A stretch of 64,000 nucleotides of DNA from Eubacterium sp. (lineage in GTDB: Bacteria > Bacillota > Clostridia > Lachnospirales > Lachnospiraceae). The stretch spans positions 8,226 to 72,225 of the forward strand of contig DNFT01000011.1 in assembly GCA_003486385.1 (NCBI GenBank). Reading direction: 5' to 3'. The translations under genes were made by a program, and so were the position numbers. Of the stretch, positions 26,926-35,454 are shown one piece after another (the stretch's first letter is position 1; every line of letters begins with the position of its first letter). The notes under the pieces are model-generated. The model was not told the origin of the DNA. It searched no databases and saw nothing but the letters and a program-made list of their open reading frames with translations.

Positions 26926-28869
26926 ATGGAAGAGGAACTTGTATTAAGGATAATAAACGAAAAGCTGGAATATGAACATATAGCTCCTGAGTGGCTTTGT
27001 GATGGAATCTGTACAAGGTCGGAATATGATGAGTACTGTACAGGCGAAATGGATATAGATTATCTTACACTTGAAATGATGTTAGAGAGACTTGGGATGA
27101 ATAGCATGGATTTCATTTCATGGGTTGATTATGATGTGTATGAGTATCTGGAGTGGAGGGATAAGAACATGGAAGCCATACGCAATAAGGATACTGTGAC
27201 ATTGAGACAATTATTATATTCTGATGACATGTACGGAATAGTGGATGTTAACGGTGAGATATCTGATAGAGAAGAAAAAAGATGGAGCATGAATCCAAAG
27301 CTTATTATGCAGTTTGGCGTTATGGCGGTAAGTATGCTGGAATGGTTTGAGGGAAGGAGGAAAAATGCGGAGAGGTATGCTAGGCAAGCTGTTGAATATA
27401 CAGGTTTAGGAAACAGCATGGAATTTGAGGATGAAGATACAAGTATGAAAATGCTGTCGGATAAAGAAATTGCCATGAATGTTTTAAGCGATTATTTTGA
27501 GGTGGAGAATAATCTTGAAAATAATGCGGCTCTTGAACGAACCGGCAGACATTTAGGGCAGATGTTAAGATATATTGATGGCAACGGAAGGGATATAAGA
27601 AGTGTAGCGCTGCTGTTTCCATATATATCATACCTGTACGTTAGAATCCAGATAATGCTGGGGAGAGCGGAACAGGGAATTTCACCATGCAAAAGATCGA
27701 TAGAATTGATGAGAACGCATAATCAGTGCCGGATGCTGGAAATGACTTTACGGCAGTATATACAGCTTATGGAAAATCTGGGAATCAGCAACAGGGCACA
27801 GGATGAGGAAAGACTGCTCAAAAGCTGGCAGGAGGTTCTTGGATTTTTGAAAAGACTATCGGGAAATGTGCCGGATGAGGACTGTGGTTTTGCAGAGAGG
27901 CTTTTAAGATGTGGTGTGTGGAACGGCAGAGCCTTCGTGACGGAGGGTGATATCATAAAGCTGTACAGAGCCAGGGAGGGCATTACCCAGAAAAGATTGA
28001 GCATAGATGCCGATTATAGTATGCGGAGCATGTGGCTGATAGAAAATTCCAAAGCTAAGCCGCAGAAGAATGGATATGAAAAGATAAGAAAAAGACTTGG
28101 CATTCCGTCAGGGCATATACACAGTGATATATATTGCACCAGTTATAAAGCGTATATGTTAAAATATCAGATTGAAAGAGCAATGATGAACTGGGAGCTT
28201 GAAAAGGCGGACGGCTTGCTTGATAAGCTGGAAAAAGAACTAATTCGGGCAGGAAGCGGGGACGAGGTTAAAAACCTTATAAACAAGCAATTTATTATGG
28301 ACAGCCGAAATGTAATCGCGTACATGGCAAAGAAAATTACTGCCAAGGAATATCTGGATAAATGTAAAAAATGCCTTGCACTTACGGTGGATATTGAGAA
28401 CAAGAAAATTGATAAGGTGTTTTTAAGGGTCGAAGAGCTGCTGATTATTCTTCATATCGCACAAGTTTACAGGAATCTTGGCAATACAGAGAAAGCTGTG
28501 AAGTACTCAAAAATTGTAATTGACTATTGCGAGTCAAGAAATATTAAAAGTCAGGCATACATCAATAAAATGCTTATAGCATATCATAGTCTGGCTTCGG
28601 ATTACAGGTCTTTGAATAAATATGATGAGTCGCTGGAGTATATTAAAAAAGGAATGTTTCTTGATATTAGTTCCGGCAAGGGCAAGCTGGCAGCAACATT
28701 TATATTTTGCTATGCATACTCACAGGCAAAGCTTAACAATAATCTGGAAGCCCTTAATGCTTATCAGATAGTAATAAATGCTTGTGAGATATTTGGAAAC
28801 AGTAACCGTGATAAGGCGGTGAGAAACTATACGCGGTTAAAAAATAAAATTGAATCGGAAGACACATAA
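26926..28869 (+). CDS. Double HTH and TPR-type transcriptional regulator (RRNPP-like)
   Basis: 647 aa from ATG 26926 with AGGAGGA. N terminus (residues 1-60) has an Rgg/MutR-style HTH: LCDGICTRSEYDEYCTGEM then LEMMLERLGM. A helical region with TPR-like spacing follows, then a second XRE-like HTH at about 340-395 (GITQKRLSIDADYSMRSMW, IRKRLGI), then C-terminal TPR helices (LHIAQVYRNLGNTEKAVKYS, YHSLASDYRSLNKYDESLEY). Cytoplasmic, no signal peptide. TPR regulators of this style often bind secreted peptides. A small peptide gene lies on the other strand overlapping its last 43 bases. Two HTH modules in one chain are unusual; a duplication of an HTH-TPR unit is likely. Confidence 0.75.
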   Translation: MEEELVLRIINEKLEYEHIAPEWLCDGICTRSEYDEYCTGEMDIDYLTLEMMLERLGMNSMDFISWVDYDVYEYLEWRDKNMEAIRNKDTVTLRQLLYSDDMYGIVDVNGEISDREEKRWSMNPKLIMQFGVMAVSMLEWFEGRRKNAERYARQAVEYTGLGNSMEFEDEDTSMKMLSDKEIAMNVLSDYFEVENNLENNAALERTGRHLGQMLRYIDGNGRDIRSVALLFPYISYLYVRIQIMLGRAEQGISPCKRSIELMRTHNQCRMLEMTLRQYIQLMENLGISNRAQDEERLLKSWQEVLGFLKRLSGNVPDEDCGFAERLLRCGVWNGRAFVTEGDIIKLYRAREGITQKRLSIDADYSMRSMWLIENSKAKPQKNGYEKIRKRLGIPSGHIHSDIYCTSYKAYMLKYQIERAMMNWELEKADGLLDKLEKELIRAGSGDEVKNLINKQFIMDSRNVIAYMAKKITAKEYLDKCKKCLALTVDIENKKIDKVFLRVEELLIILHIAQVYRNLGNTEKAVKYSKIVIDYCESRNIKSQAYINKMLIAYHSLASDYRSLNKYDESLEYIKKGMFLDISSGKGKLAATFIFCYAYSQAKLNNNLEALNAYQIVINACEIFGNSNRDKAVRNYTRLKNKIESEDT

Positions 28870-28991
28870 TTAAAAATGTCGTTTTCTGTTTCAGATTCAT
28901 CGGAAAAGGTATTTATGTATGAGCTGTTGCATAGCTGCAATAATAAAAATATTAATACAAAAATCATTAACCATTTGTGTTTTTTGTTCAT
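28827..28991 (-). CDS. Small secreted or membrane peptide, candidate pheromone precursor
   Basis: 54 codons from ATG 28991 to TAG at 28827-28829. The ribosome site is excellent (AAAAGGAGG, eight bases before ATG). The N terminus is Lys-rich (MNKKHKW) and followed by a 15-residue hydrophobic stretch (LMIFVLIFLLLQLC), then an acidic middle (SDESETEND) and a hydrophobic C terminus (SDSILFFNRV). This is the shape of an Rgg/PlcR-type pre-peptide; a single-helix type I toxin is the main alternative. It is convergent with, and overlaps by 43 bp, the TPR regulator gene. Never annotated by length filters, so its reality rests on the ribosome site and layout. Confidence 0.55.
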   Translation of the reverse strand: MNKKHKWLMIFVLIFLLLQLCNSSYINTFSDESETENDIFNYVSSDSILFFNRV

Positions 28992-29022
28992 TAAAATATC
29001 CTCCTTTTAGTATATCTGATTG

Positions 29023-29050
29023 ACTATACAATGATAGCAGTTATTGCTAT
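29023..29050 (-). promoter_or_regulatory. Dyad and -10 box upstream of the small peptide gene
   Basis: ATAGCA (29034-29039) and TGCTAT (29045-29050) form a perfect 6-bp dyad with a 5-bp centre. On the minus strand it lies where the -35 box of a promoter with -10 TATAGT (29028-29023) would be, and no good -35 hexamer is present. That fits an activator-dependent promoter, possibly served by the TPR regulator. Confidence 0.4.
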
Positions 29051-29051
29051 G

Positions 29052-29110
29052 AAAAAATATGATGTTTTATAAAAAATAATTTGTATAAAACATCATATTT
29101 TTTATTTTCT
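29052..29110. terminator. Strong bidirectional terminator
   Basis: A perfect 20-bp stem joins 29052-29071 and 29084-29103, with A-run and T-run outside. It ends the regulator transcript and isolates the peptide and Rhs genes. The remainder of the 324-bp gap after the regulator holds the small peptide gene and its upstream dyad. Confidence 0.9.
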
Positions 29111-29193
29111 TTTTAAGATATAACTATCAATGCAGCAAAAACATTTACGTGTGATTCTTATAATATGAGAACCGAGAAAGGAAAAGGTGTTTT

Positions 29194-30591
29194 ATGATTA
29201 AAAAACGATGGCGAAAAATGACAGCAGGTTTTTTAGCGGCAGTGACATTGATAAGCTCTTTCGGAACGATTGACGTGTCTGCCGCGTCATTGGACATGTC
29301 GGAACAGAGTGAGACTGATTATGATTTAATGGGGAACATATGGACGGGTTCCGGGGAGGTATGGTCCGAGCCTGAGTACGACGGATGGCAGCTTACGTGG
29401 AGTGCAGGAATTTTCTATGACCGGCTTGACAGAATAGAGAAGGATGGAATAATATACATATATAGTTATGATGATAATGGTCATAGAATTAGTAAAAGTT
29501 CGGATGGATTATTGGTAACATATGAGTACAATGCAGATGGATATTTGCTTTCTGAGAAGAAAGAAGATACTGTGATTGAATACAGTTATGTGTATAACCA
29601 AGTAACAGGGAGAATGAGGTTATATGGTTTTACATATGATGGTGTAGAATATGTATACGAGTATGAGCATGATGATGCAGGGGCGATAATAGGGATTGCT
29701 TCCGAAGGTAATGAAGTTGTTAGATACACATACAATTATGGAGTATGTGAGAATGTATTAGGAATTGATGAGAATGGAATGTGGGTTGAAAAGAGCGATG
29801 ATAGTACATTCGTAGGTAATATCAATCCGTTCAGATATACACAGAAATATCTGGATGTTGAAACAGGCTGGTATTGGTCAGAAAGATATTATGCACAGGC
29901 AGACGGAAGATACATTGACGGTATAAGTGACGAGAAAGCAGAGCAGTTGTATGAGTTGCAAGGAGATTCGATTGAAATATATTGTAAGAGATACACGGTT
30001 GGTGCCGATATTACCGGAAATAATGCTGTTATGAGTTTAGCTGATAATGCGGACGCGACAGTAGATTATATAGCCAAGGTATTATATTGTGAATCCTCAG
30101 CGTATATACCAGACCAGCAGGGTGTTGCATGGTGCATTAAGTCCAGGATGGATGCCGGATATGGAGGCAGGACAACGGCAATAGGTATTGTTACATACAA
30201 TAATGAATTTGCGGGTGATATGCAGCATAATGACACCAATGGGGATGGGATAGCACAGGATAAAGAAAATATACGGCAGGATTTTCATGAGCACGAAGAA
30301 AATGCAGCATGGAGGTCGGCATGCCAATTGGCTATACAATTAAATAATGGTAACAACCCAACACCATATAAGCCATCAGGCTATACGGGGCAGATGTATT
30401 TTCGCTCAATAGGTACAATGACAGACAATTTGATAGATGATTCAGGTACATTAAGATTGGGAGCTGATGGTCCGGTAATTTACAGCCTGCTGATTATTGA
30501 TTTTGGAAATATTGCAAGCAGGGCAGTTTTAGAATCGTCTATAGTACAGGGATATAGCGGACAAAGAAATGTGTTTTTTAAAATCAAATAA
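29194..30591 (+). CDS. Secreted Rhs-core protein with SleB-like cell-wall hydrolase domain
   Basis: 465 aa. Signal peptide at 1-31 (KKRWRKMTAGFLAAVTLI to VSAAS). YD-type repeats at about 60-200 (YSYDDNGHRISKSSDG, YEYNADGYLLSEKK). Rhs-associated core signature at about 209-245 (INPFRYTQKYLDVETGWYW, then YYAQADGRYIDG). C-terminal domain at about 285-440 resembles SleB/CwlJ hydrolases: IAKVLYCESSAY with the probable catalytic Glu, then GVAWCIKSRM. Much smaller than usual Rhs toxins, and with its own signal peptide, so it acts outside, on peptidoglycan. The 52-bp gap to a small secreted protein gene suggests an effector-partner pair. Ribosome site GAAAGGAAAAGG. Confidence 0.8.
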   Translation: MIKKRWRKMTAGFLAAVTLISSFGTIDVSAASLDMSEQSETDYDLMGNIWTGSGEVWSEPEYDGWQLTWSAGIFYDRLDRIEKDGIIYIYSYDDNGHRISKSSDGLLVTYEYNADGYLLSEKKEDTVIEYSYVYNQVTGRMRLYGFTYDGVEYVYEYEHDDAGAIIGIASEGNEVVRYTYNYGVCENVLGIDENGMWVEKSDDSTFVGNINPFRYTQKYLDVETGWYWSERYYAQADGRYIDGISDEKAEQLYELQGDSIEIYCKRYTVGADITGNNAVMSLADNADATVDYIAKVLYCESSAYIPDQQGVAWCIKSRMDAGYGGRTTAIGIVTYNNEFAGDMQHNDTNGDGIAQDKENIRQDFHEHEENAAWRSACQLAIQLNNGNNPTPYKPSGYTGQMYFRSIGTMTDNLIDDSGTLRLGADGPVIYSLLIIDFGNIASRAVLESSIVQGYSGQRNVFFKIK

Positions 30592-30643
30592 TTGTATGAA
30601 ATACGATATCGTTTTAATATAATCAATTATTGGAGGATTAGGA

Positions 30644-31027
30644 ATGAATAGAAAAATTATGAAGCTTATGGCAGCTTGTATTATTACAGTGATATTTTTA
30701 CGCAATGGCATGGCAGATATCTGTTATGCAATGAATAAAACAGAGATAGGCAGGGATGATGCTGGAGAGGCAAGTGTAACGGCTTCGCTGACTGCTAATG
30801 GAGTGCGAACGAGTTTGAATGCTAGTTCATCTGAAACATCGGATTTTCAGGTGCAAGGGTATGTGTATGGGGTTAATGATTATTCGGCGTATAGGCATGA
30901 TGCATATCAAACATCTGCCTGCTCATTTAGTGACAAATGGAAATTTGTGGTAACTTATGCACAAGCAAAGTTTGAGGTGTCAGGATATAGTGGAGATTGT
31001 ACTATAAATCTTATAGTACAAGAGTAG
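30644..31027 (+). CDS. Small secreted protein, possible partner of the Rhs/SleB protein
   Basis: 127 aa with a signal-like N terminus (basic start, then hydrophobic LMAACIITVIFL, likely cut near CYA) and a Ser/Thr-rich beta-type mature part holding three Cys. No family recognised. GGAGG precedes ATG 30644. Its place right after a secreted wall-active protein suggests an extracellular immunity or chaperone role, but nothing in the sequence proves it. Confidence 0.6.
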   Translation: MNRKIMKLMAACIITVIFLRNGMADICYAMNKTEIGRDDAGEASVTASLTANGVRTSLNASSSETSDFQVQGYVYGVNDYSAYRHDAYQTSACSFSDKWKFVVTYAQAKFEVSGYSGDCTINLIVQE

Positions 31028-31071
31028 AATATGATGACTATTAAATAAAATTTTATGCGATGAAAGGAGAA

Positions 31072-31112
31072 AACCGGATTATCATTTATCCAATTTAAGT
31101 GATAATCCGGTT
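31072..31112. repeat. 13-bp inverted repeat between island genes
   Basis: AACCGGATTATCA (31072-31084) pairs perfectly with TGATAATCCGGTT (31100-31112). No T-run follows on the plus strand. It may be an attenuator, a processing site or an operator ahead of the lipoprotein and ABC genes. Confidence 0.65.
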
Positions 31113-31133
31113 AATTAAAATAGTATGGGGAAA

Positions 31134-32312
31134 ATGAAGAGAGTTGTGTTGCTTACAATGATTGTATTAATATTATCAGCCTGTTCAAAAAATGATAGCT
31201 CACCCAGTGGCACCACAGGGGACGGCACACAGAATAATTATGAGGAAACGCAGCCGGTATGGAGACTTAATGAATTTACGGCAAGCCAGGATGGTTTTTA
31301 TTATAGGCTGGGAGATTTTAACTGTTCTCCTTCTGTGGAGAAAATCTATTATTTTGACAAGGAAACACATGAGCAGTATCCGGTGTGCAGTAAACCGGAA
31401 TGCCAACATAATGATGAGAGCTGCACAGCAGTTCTTGGATGGACAGAATACAGGGGAGGTATATGGTACTATGCAGATAAGTTGTATCTTGTCAAGAATA
31501 GCGGCGGATGTACATGGTTATACAGAATGGACACAGACGGAAGTAATAGAGAAAAGCTGTTTGAAATAGGAGATTGGGATTATGGTGGAGCTAACACATA
31601 TTATCTTTACTTTAGGGATGACGATGTGTATATAATCTGTACCCATATTGAGAGCGGACAGAATACATTTATCAGAAAGAGAAGTCTTGATGGTAAAGTT
31701 GATGAGATGGTATATGAGAATATGGATGAGGCGTACATGCTTGAGGAGGAGCTGCAGTGGTATTCTTCAGGATTATATATGAAGGAATATATCTATAATA
31801 CTGAGAATATGGAAGACAGTACGCAGGGCACAAGACTTGTTGCGTATGATTTTGACACTAATAAGACAGAATATATTGATTTGGGAAATTTTAGTGGTTA
31901 CTGTTTCTCAAAGGATGAGAGATATTGTTATTTTTACCGTATCAATGATGGTCTGTACAGAAGGGATATGAAGGATGGCAAAGAGAAAAAGCTATATGAG
32001 AGTCCAGAAGGGTACAATCTATTTGATATGAGGTGTATTGGCAATTATATAATAATGACAGATTTATTGTCTGTAATACATTCAGATAGTGGTAAAATGC
32101 CAAGCGTATATGTAATTGACAATGATGGAAATTTGGTAAGGCAGATAAACGGCTTCTCACGTTACGATAATTTGTTCTTTGGAAATGAAGAGTATATATT
32201 TGCGCGTGGACTTGCCGGTGACAGAGGGATGATATATGCGTATATTCCGATGGCTGATATAGAGACTGTTGATGGCTGGACATTGTTTCAGATGAGTATT
32301 ATGGGGCAGTAA
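31134..32312 (+). CDS. Lipoprotein with DUF5050/beta-propeller-like repeats
   Basis: 392 aa from ATG 31134, with GGGG four bases before it (ATG 31125 lies in that site). Lipoprotein signal peptide with lipobox LSAC at about residues 15-18, then a polar linker (SKNDSSPSGTTG). The body has Tyr/Trp-rich repeats such as YRMDTDGSNREKLFE and CFSKDERYCYFYRINDGLY, as in DUF5050 and propeller proteins of clostridia. It is outside the cell, tethered to the membrane. It leads the ABC transporter genes (13-bp gap), so it may be a sensor or substrate-handling subunit. Confidence 0.7.
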   Translation: MKRVVLLTMIVLILSACSKNDSSPSGTTGDGTQNNYEETQPVWRLNEFTASQDGFYYRLGDFNCSPSVEKIYYFDKETHEQYPVCSKPECQHNDESCTAVLGWTEYRGGIWYYADKLYLVKNSGGCTWLYRMDTDGSNREKLFEIGDWDYGGANTYYLYFRDDDVYIICTHIESGQNTFIRKRSLDGKVDEMVYENMDEAYMLEEELQWYSSGLYMKEYIYNTENMEDSTQGTRLVAYDFDTNKTEYIDLGNFSGYCFSKDERYCYFYRINDGLYRRDMKDGKEKKLYESPEGYNLFDMRCIGNYIIMTDLLSVIHSDSGKMPSVYVIDNDGNLVRQINGFSRYDNLFFGNEEYIFARGLAGDRGMIYAYIPMADIETVDGWTLFQMSIMGQ

Positions 32313-32325
32313 AAGGGGAGATATT

Positions 32326-34497
32326 ATGGATAGATATAAGACGATAATAAATAGAAAAAATATAATAATACTTGTATCTATTCTTATTATATGCGCAGGT
32401 ATGTTTCTTTTCAGGCAAATAGAAGATACAGGCTTTGCAGGGCTGCGTGACAATAGGAAAGCTTTGGAAACATACGTTGATGTATACGGCGGAACCGATT
32501 TTGCGACAACATATAACATGGCATTGGAGGACAGGAAGAATAATTATTCGGATAAGGTTCTGCGCATGGTATGTGACAAGCTTGAATATCTCAGCGGATA
32601 TGAGGCTTATGTGGACAGCATAATCTCCAATGCGGAAACGATGAGCAGGCGTAAGCTCTTTGCCACGCAGGGTGGCTACAGACTTAAGAATATTATCAGG
32701 ACAATGCAGGATTACCAGAGAATCAAAGATACTGTGCTTATATTTGACAATGACAGAGGAATTGAAGCATTTTTTGAATATAAGGCATTGTATTATTTTA
32801 TAGCTGCTGCCATGCTTGCAGTGGTTATGATGATGGTAGAGTTCAATTCATCTAAAAGCCGCAATATAACGTATTATTGTCCTGATGGCAGAGGTAGGTT
32901 GGGAATCAGCCATCTGGTACAGCTTTTCGTTATGCAATTGCTTGTAAGTGCAGTTATCTATGCAGTGGTATTTTTGGAAGCCTTTGCGGTGTACGGTGCA
33001 TGTGATTTGAGTGCACCCATACAGAGCACGGGGCTGTTCAAGGATTATACCTTTGCCGTGAGCCGTGGAGAATATATTTTGATTAATTATGTGCAATTAT
33101 TTATTATTGTATATATGCTTTCACTGGTCTTGTGGGTATTTTTAAATAGCTGCAATGCTTCAAGCCTTGGGATTATTGCGCTGTGCATGCTTATGGGAAT
33201 GGAGGTGCTCCTGTATGTCAATATTGAACCGAAGAGCAGATGGGAATTGTTTAGAAAAATAAATGTTGTAAATTTATTATACGTTCCGGGACTTAATACA
33301 AAGTATGCCAATGCGGATATTTTCGGAGTACCGTTCAGCTTCATCGGAGTTATCATAGTGTGTTCGACAATATTGATAACCGTATTTTCGATAGCCGGCG
33401 TATTGATGGAGGCGTACAGAAAGCCTGTTGAAGAGTATCCTTCGGGAATAAAGGGACAGCTTGCACAAAAGATGCATGAACTCTTATCAAAGAGCACGGT
33501 ATTCATTAAGGAGCTGTATAAGCCTCTCATAACAAGAAAAGCACTTGTAATCGGTCTGTTTTTTTATGTAACGGCAATATGCTTTATAAATGACAGTAAA
33601 GTACATATCGGAGACAATCAGATTAGTGATGATAAGATGTTTATTGAGATAGGTGAGAAAGGCGTAGCCGGCTTAAGGGAGAAATATGAAGAGCTGGATG
33701 CACAGATAACACAGATATTGGACGATATGAGCACTGCGGATTCTAGGCTTGCCACAGGTGAGATAACAGAAGATGAGTACATGAGTATATATATCAGATA
33801 TATGGAGGTTGAAAATAAAAATACTGTAAAACTCAGACTGCAGAATAAGCTCAGCTATCTCGAAGAGGTTGAAGCAGTATATGGAATACAGGCGGTGGTT
33901 ATACCTGAGAACGGTTATAATAACGCTATTGGAAAAGGCAGTATTAAAAGAGAGCTTATAATAGGAATACTGTTCACGGTAGCAATATGGGTAATAGTGG
34001 TTGATTATTTTGCCTATGAGAGAGCATTAAATTCTGGGGAATTGTTCTACATGATGAAAAAAGGAGGAACATGGCTGTATGCCAGAAGAATATTGGTATG
34101 CCTGACATTGACAGTCATAATGTTTCTTTTAGTGTATGGATATGATATTGCCAGAGTGCTGAGGTGGTATGAGATGCCGTTTTCCGGGGCGTCGGCAATG
34201 AATCTAAGCTTTATGGGTGATTCAGGATATACGGGAAGCATAAAGGGATATGCGGTGCTGCTGATATTTGAGAGACTGGCGGTGGGTATAGCGGTGTGTC
34301 TGTGTGCTGCTGCATTTTCAATAAGATTCGGGCAAAAAGCACAGACAGGGGTAATACCTGCGGTTGGAACAGCGGTGATGGCAGTACTGCTTGCATTCAG
34401 TAAGGTGTGGCTTATATCCATGCTTGCCGGATTCACATTGGTGATGGTGGCAATGGCAGCTGCAGGCGGCAGAATGTGGAGCAGAAGATGGGAGTGA
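32326..34497 (+). CDS. ABC-2 type transporter membrane protein
   Basis: 723 aa. An N-terminal helix (about 12-29), an extracytoplasmic segment, six helices (about 145-370), a central cytoplasmic linker, then a second set of membrane segments beginning near 405 with a long extracellular loop rich in Asp/Glu and Lys before about residue 545, and five final helices. The two halves look like a fusion of two ABC-2 permease units. It lacks an ATPase domain; the ATPase is the next gene, 4 bp away. Substrate unknown; export of the island peptide or self-protection are possibilities. Confidence 0.75.
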   Translation: MDRYKTIINRKNIIILVSILIICAGMFLFRQIEDTGFAGLRDNRKALETYVDVYGGTDFATTYNMALEDRKNNYSDKVLRMVCDKLEYLSGYEAYVDSIISNAETMSRRKLFATQGGYRLKNIIRTMQDYQRIKDTVLIFDNDRGIEAFFEYKALYYFIAAAMLAVVMMMVEFNSSKSRNITYYCPDGRGRLGISHLVQLFVMQLLVSAVIYAVVFLEAFAVYGACDLSAPIQSTGLFKDYTFAVSRGEYILINYVQLFIIVYMLSLVLWVFLNSCNASSLGIIALCMLMGMEVLLYVNIEPKSRWELFRKINVVNLLYVPGLNTKYANADIFGVPFSFIGVIIVCSTILITVFSIAGVLMEAYRKPVEEYPSGIKGQLAQKMHELLSKSTVFIKELYKPLITRKALVIGLFFYVTAICFINDSKVHIGDNQISDDKMFIEIGEKGVAGLREKYEELDAQITQILDDMSTADSRLATGEITEDEYMSIYIRYMEVENKNTVKLRLQNKLSYLEEVEAVYGIQAVVIPENGYNNAIGKGSIKRELIIGILFTVAIWVIVVDYFAYERALNSGELFYMMKKGGTWLYARRILVCLTLTVIMFLLVYGYDIARVLRWYEMPFSGASAMNLSFMGDSGYTGSIKGYAVLLIFERLAVGIAVCLCAAAFSIRFGQKAQTGVIPAVGTAVMAVLLAFSKVWLISMLAGFTLVMVAMAAAGGRMWSRRWE

Positions 34498-34501
34498 TTA
34501 C

Positions 34502-35374
34502 ATGGAACTGGCTGTAAAGGAACTTAAAAAGTCATACGGAAAAAAAGAGGTTCTAAAGGGTGTAAATTATGTGTTCACGCCGGGAATATATGGTGTACTT
34601 GGTGTGAACGGAGCGGGAAAAAGCACTTTTATTAAGCTTATTGCCGACTACATAAAGGCGGACAGCGGAGAGATAATCTTTGACGGCGAAAATATAACTG
34701 CGTTAAAGAGAAATTTTAGAAAGAAGCTTGGTTATATGCCACAGCAACAGGATATCTACAAGGATATGACGGCTCAGTCATTTTTGTATTATATAGCTGA
34801 TTTAAAGGACGTCAAAAGACGCGAGGCTGCGCTACAGATTGAGGAGCTTCTGAATGCATTGAATCTTAAGCAGTATCGGTATGACAAGATGGGAAAGTTC
34901 TCAGGGGGAATGAAACAGAGAATCCTGCTTGCGCAGGCACTCATCGGAAATCCGCAGGTGCTTCTTCTGGATGAACCCACGGCAGGGCTTGACCCCAAGG
35001 AGAGAATAGCGGTCAGGAATTATATTTCATCCCTATCGGATAACAGAATCATTCTTTTAACAACACATATTATCAGTGATATTGAATCAATAGCGGACGA
35101 GGTTCTGTTCCTTGAGAATGGGAGAATGGAAATAACGGGTTCACCGTTAGAGCTTATAAATATGATATCGGATAAGGTTGGAGAAATATATTTTGATGGT
35201 GACGGACTGGATGAGATAAGAAAAATATATCCTTATGGGACGATTGTCCAACGTATGAACGGAAGAGCGTACAGGATAGTGGGAGATAAGCTTCCTGATG
35301 CGGCAGTAAGGGTTGATGACAATATAACTCTTGAGGATGTATATATGTATATACAGCAGAAGAGTGTTATGTGA
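34502..35374 (+). CDS. ABC transporter ATP-binding protein
   Basis: Cytoplasmic ATPase partner of the 723-aa membrane protein. Walker A GVNGAGKST near residue 37, Q-loop MPQQQD, signature FSGGMKQRILLA, Walker B VLLLDEPTAGLDP, H-loop LLTTHIISD. 290 aa, typical of ABC-2 and antibiotic or peptide resistance exporters, with a short C-terminal extension. ATG 34502 follows the permease stop directly. It is the last gene of the island; the second direct repeat starts 80 bp later. Confidence 0.93.
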   Translation: MELAVKELKKSYGKKEVLKGVNYVFTPGIYGVLGVNGAGKSTFIKLIADYIKADSGEIIFDGENITALKRNFRKKLGYMPQQQDIYKDMTAQSFLYYIADLKDVKRREAALQIEELLNALNLKQYRYDKMGKFSGGMKQRILLAQALIGNPQVLLLDEPTAGLDPKERIAVRNYISSLSDNRIILLTTHIISDIESIADEVLFLENGRMEITGSPLELINMISDKVGEIYFDGDGLDEIRKIYPYGTIVQRMNGRAYRIVGDKLPDAAVRVDDNITLEDVYMYIQQKSVM

Positions 35375-35454
35375 TATATACGAAGCCCTGGGAGCCGACA
35401 GCACCTACAGATTCTTAGTGAAAATATAATCGGATATGGTCGGCTGATTATGTC

